From Saururus chinensis (Eukaryota > Streptophyta > Magnoliopsida > Piperales > Saururaceae): DNA of 64,000 nucleotides. The notes beneath the pieces are model-generated. The model had not been told where the DNA came from, searched no databases, and saw only the letters and a list, made by a program, of their open reading frames with translations. Positions 60,490 through 64,000 of the stretch are shown here, piece by piece. Where the stretch lies: the NCBI GenBank assembly GCA_035235625.1, contig CP141148.1:15501057-15565056 (forward strand), written 5' to 3'. The translations under genes were made by a program, and so were the position numbers. Every line of letters begins with the position of its first letter. The first letter of the stretch is position 1.

Positions 60490-61290
60490 TCTATATTACC
60501 TATGCAAAGAAGCCAATATTTCATATTTCCTAGTTTTTAAACAAAAATGCCACTGAACCCTGACTTATACAATATTATAAAATATTAGACCAAAATACCC
60601 TTATCTTAGAGTTTAGGGTTTTATATCAAATAAACCCATCAAATTGTCGCATTTACCTACAAACAACACATCGGACTGGTGATTTCCAAAGTCCTATCGG
60701 TGAAAAGCGAATATGCAATGGGAGGTTCGATTTTTGATCCATTTGAATGACGATTTCCAAAAACTGACAAGTGATACGCGAAAACGCCTTGGGAGGTCCA
60801 GTTTTTGTTGCTCTTGACAGGCAATTTTCAAAGTTTCCTCTATGAAATGAGTTCTGGCTATGAAGTGAGGTTTAGTCTAAGTATATACTCACGCTCTCCC
60901 GGTAAAGAAGTGATCTTTGGCGTAGATCAATAGCCCATCGAGGGGTTAATCCAGCTTGGATCATAACATCAACCAGTCATTGACTTACGTGGTAATGGCC
61001 TATTCTAGTTCAAAATCATATGTTCATATACACCATTCTTCATATATTGTGTTATGAAACACATGATAGTTAGTATTTTTATTCACTCGGTACATTGTCA
61101 TGTTATCAATTATGCAATATTGACTGTATCATGTTATCAATAATACGATATACGATATTAAGATGTCATCTTATCGTGTATATGTAGCATACATAATGTG
61201 TTATTAATAACACGAAATGCGACAGACGACATTCAATTGTTGTGCTATCATGTATGAGAAGGCATCATATCGCGTAACCGATAACATGAT
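60490..61290. repeat. dispersed repeat, partner of 28585-29190
   Basis: Same landmarks in the same order as the other copy (see there). The tail carries several (C/A)TGTTATCAAT(A/T)AT and CGATAT words. No coding domain was recognised. Confidence 0.5.
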
Positions 61291-61299
61291 ATATGAACT

Positions 61300-63508
61300 G
61301 AGCATGTATTTGTATGTTAGTTACATAAATGTGAATCAATGCAACTCTTCGATTTTGGTCACAACTCATTGTTGATATACATATGCATAACATCTTTTAC
61401 ATATGAATGCTACAAGAAAATAGTCAAATGGCATAATTAGTAAAGGCCTTGAAAGAGAAGAAGAAGAGAATTTACGGAAGGAGACCAAGTCTAAGAACTA
61501 ACAATTTCCATGTTGGACTTTGACTATCAAATGATCTCCTTGAATCTTAGCCGGGATGCAAGGTAGTTTTGGATGAGACTAGGTTCTACCCAGTATACGA
61601 TTGTGAACAAATTATTATCTCTATGCCGCTCCTGGACATTTTAATAGGTGAGTGCTAGGACAACTTACAAGAAGTTTGGTTCAGGGACTTTTATGTTCTA
61701 GAAACATTTATGAAAATTATAATTGGGCCCGACTTTCATGATCTCTTGGCCAAGTTTTAGAACAGGGGGAATCCGAGAGGTTGTGATATGACTATTTTAC
61801 CTTTATAAGTAAACCGTAGTAATATTTAATTACCTATCTTAGGCCTCAGTTCAGGGGCCTATAAGTGGATTTAAAAATTATGAAAAATCATAGTAAGAGG
61901 TGAAGGTGTGTACCTTAAATTTTGACGTAGCCACATGATAGGGAAAAATCCCAGTAAGTTGATAATTAAATATTTTACCCCTAGGGTTAAGAATAAACTT
62001 TAGAGCAAACCAAGGCCAAGAAAATTATTCAGGGAAGCCCTGAACGAAATGACAGAAGTACCAATATGAGAAGGCTGACTTTGCATTAATGTGATTGGAA
62101 TCAACAGGCCAACTTGAGATTGAAAACTTTTAAGAGGTCAAGAACTTACCCAAGAACAGAGAGGACTGTGTCCCATATGAAAAGATTACCCTACTCCCCT
62201 TAGGGGCAATATAACCTATTTTAATGAAAATACAAGAGTATTGTTCTTTTTAGTGTCATAACTGAGTTTGACCCTTGGTATTATAATTTGTTTATACCTG
62301 TGTAGATCTGCATTATGTATGCTTTCATTTGCTTTAATGTTTGCTATTGTTGTTGTGATACTAATTTATCACTACCTTAAGATTAATGAAAAATTAATCA
62401 ATGCGGTTAGATAGCTTTGGATTAGGCAAAAATACTTAATTAAGATAAAGACTAAAATACCCTCAAAGGGGTATGAGACTAGTTCATAGAGTGAACAAGG
62501 CCTTTGACCTAATGATTTACTTTGATTAATTAACCGATGGCAGTTTTGAATCTCAACCCTAGTTTAAAAGAGATTGATAGGGTTTGGGATAGTCATTCTG
62601 AATGCTTGCTTGTTTGTTGTGCACGGGTAGGGTTCAGGATAGTTTTTTTTAGTCCTAGCTCTATTGAGGAGCTGTTGATTTGGTTGTGTAGTTGCACCTC
62701 CCCATTAGAGGGAGCTTTGCATGAGTCAAGCTCACTACCAATTTATTTAGGATCATTTAGTGTACACAAATTTAGATAAGTTAACATCCTGCTTGGTTGG
62801 CTTCTCCTTCTACTTCTATTCAGGTACAATTGTGGGCTATGCCTTTCCACTCTAGTTAGGTCCTTAGGGGCTAGGTTGGGTTATGATACTTCCTAGTAGT
62901 TCCTAGGGCCGCACTTATGGATTATTCCCTTTCTAGGATGCTCCATGATAGTTGTATCATTTGTTACTTAGGTTGACATTTGATGAGTTTGTCTATCTTT
63001 GGGATTGGAAAGGGGTATTAATTATCGAACAATGGTTCAAGGGAAAATAAATAAACTTGTTTGATATTGTTTGTTTAATTAGAAAGAGTGGAATACCTAA
63101 AGGACTTGTATCAAATGTAGGCTAGTTTAAAATACTTAAGCATTGCATGTTTAATGCTATGCTTCTTGAGATACTATAATTTTTAGGTAGAACTATGTTT
63201 GAATTCAATCTTGTTGGAATTAACATTGAAGATGTTGTCTAATGAGTACGTAGCCAACTAACATCTTGGTGATGTTGGCCATATCCAAAACATATTAAAT
63301 AATACCATTGTTCTTTTGGAAACTTTCCTCCAAAGGGAGGAAATGTTCCGTTGTTATTTGATCTTGTTCATTGCAGGTTCTTTAGGTGAGGACTAGCGAG
63401 ATTAGGATGTCAATGGGAGATTGAGGATGACGTTGCACTTGTGGGATTTAGTTTCTTACTTCTACAAGTTTCCAAGTAATTGTAACTACTAGCATGAGAG
63501 ACACCTTT
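61300..63508. other. intergenic DNA, no gene seen
   Basis: Mixed AT-rich sequence. The longest plus-strand frame (62537-62779, 80 codons) has no family resemblance. No RNA gene or repeat partner was recognised. Confidence 0.5.
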
Positions 63509-64000
63509 TGTCACAACACTGGATTTTTAAAACACATAATACAGTTAAAATTATAATCAAAGTTTGCCCGAGCCAAGACCTAGAGACATTTTGCCAAAAA
63601 TATAACATAGTATAGTTCATTTCTCAGGAAATACACAGTCTGTGTATAAACACATAAGTAAAAATATACTCCAGCCCATAAAAGTAACAAAAGACTTAGG
63701 ACCTATTGGTGCAGTTGTAGATCTTTAGTCACCTCTTGAGCTTCTTCCTATGTATCAAAGATGCTACTAGTGTTTATAAGCTCTCAAGGCTTACTATTAA
63801 TGCCCCAAACACCTACTCCATATTATGGACTTTGTTGTAGGTACAAAGTAGCCTCCTCTTACTCCACAATTCATCGTAAAATACCTTGTGCTTGTAAAGA
63901 GAAGTGATACATGTGCTCATAGGCCGCCCCACCACACCCCCCTTACTTAACCCGAACCCGGTCTAAGAAGGTGGGATGCAGTGTGAAATAGTAGAAGGCT
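63509..64000 (-). mobile_element. LTR-type sequence running off the window, minus strand
   Basis: On the minus strand it ends CCAGTGTTGTGACA at 63509, like the GTGACA/GTTACA ends of the other gypsy LTRs here. Further in, the minus strand reads CCCACCTTCTTAGACC and GGGTTCGGGTTAAG (63985-63945), matching the words just before the end of the Tekay-like LTRs. The element extends past the window, so its size and type cannot be judged. Confidence 0.5.

Overview
The window is nuclear DNA from a flowering plant with a repeat-rich genome. It has one clearly intact gene, long LTR retrotransposons of Ty1/copia and Ty3/gypsy type nested in each other, and plant-type DNA-transposon relics (hAT, PIF/Harbinger, Stowaway). 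The gene's GC-rich coding sequence beside AT-rich intergenic DNA leans towards a monocot, but this is only an inference. No rRNA, CRISPR, bacterial operon or organellar signature was seen.

Layout. 1-7.5 kb: gene-free repeats and a probable minus-strand solo LTR (3208-5163). 7.5-12.3 kb: a 4.8-kb solo-LTR-like element (copy A). 12.5-18.7 kb: a decayed Ty1/copia element with both LTRs. 18.7-20.4 kb: short direct repeats. 20.37-26.82 kb: an hAT-type element holding a chromovirus-type Ty3/gypsy element (20826-26164, minus strand, perfect target duplication). 27.0-27.8 kb: a PIF/Harbinger-type element with a CCA array in its core. 28.6-30.6 kb: dispersed repeats, some CACTA-like. 30.65-44.73 kb: a Tekay/Del-like Ty3/gypsy element with ~3-kb LTRs and no gag. 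Its left LTR is split by a 4989-bp solo-LTR-like element (copy B, same family as copy A). 44.7-51.3 kb: LTR-like sequence with a ~90-bp minisatellite, an hAT-type MITE and a Stowaway-type MITE. 52.4-54.2 kb: the gene, a three-exon BET-type bromodomain factor of the plant GTE family (528 aa). 54.2-64 kb: local duplications, two inverted repeats, dispersed repeats and an LTR end at the window edge.

Only the GTE gene looks functional. Every transposon reading frame here is broken. Target-site duplications give an order of events: the hAT element came before the chromovirus inside it, and the Tekay-like element came before the solo LTR inside it. For the Tekay-like element, subtracting the nested insert and its duplication gives a left LTR of 2989 bp against 2984 bp on the right, which supports the reading. 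I found no new functional system. The least familiar items are the ~5-kb solo-LTR family with internal tandem arrays, a primer-binding-site variant shared by independent elements, and two strong hairpins near the GTE gene.
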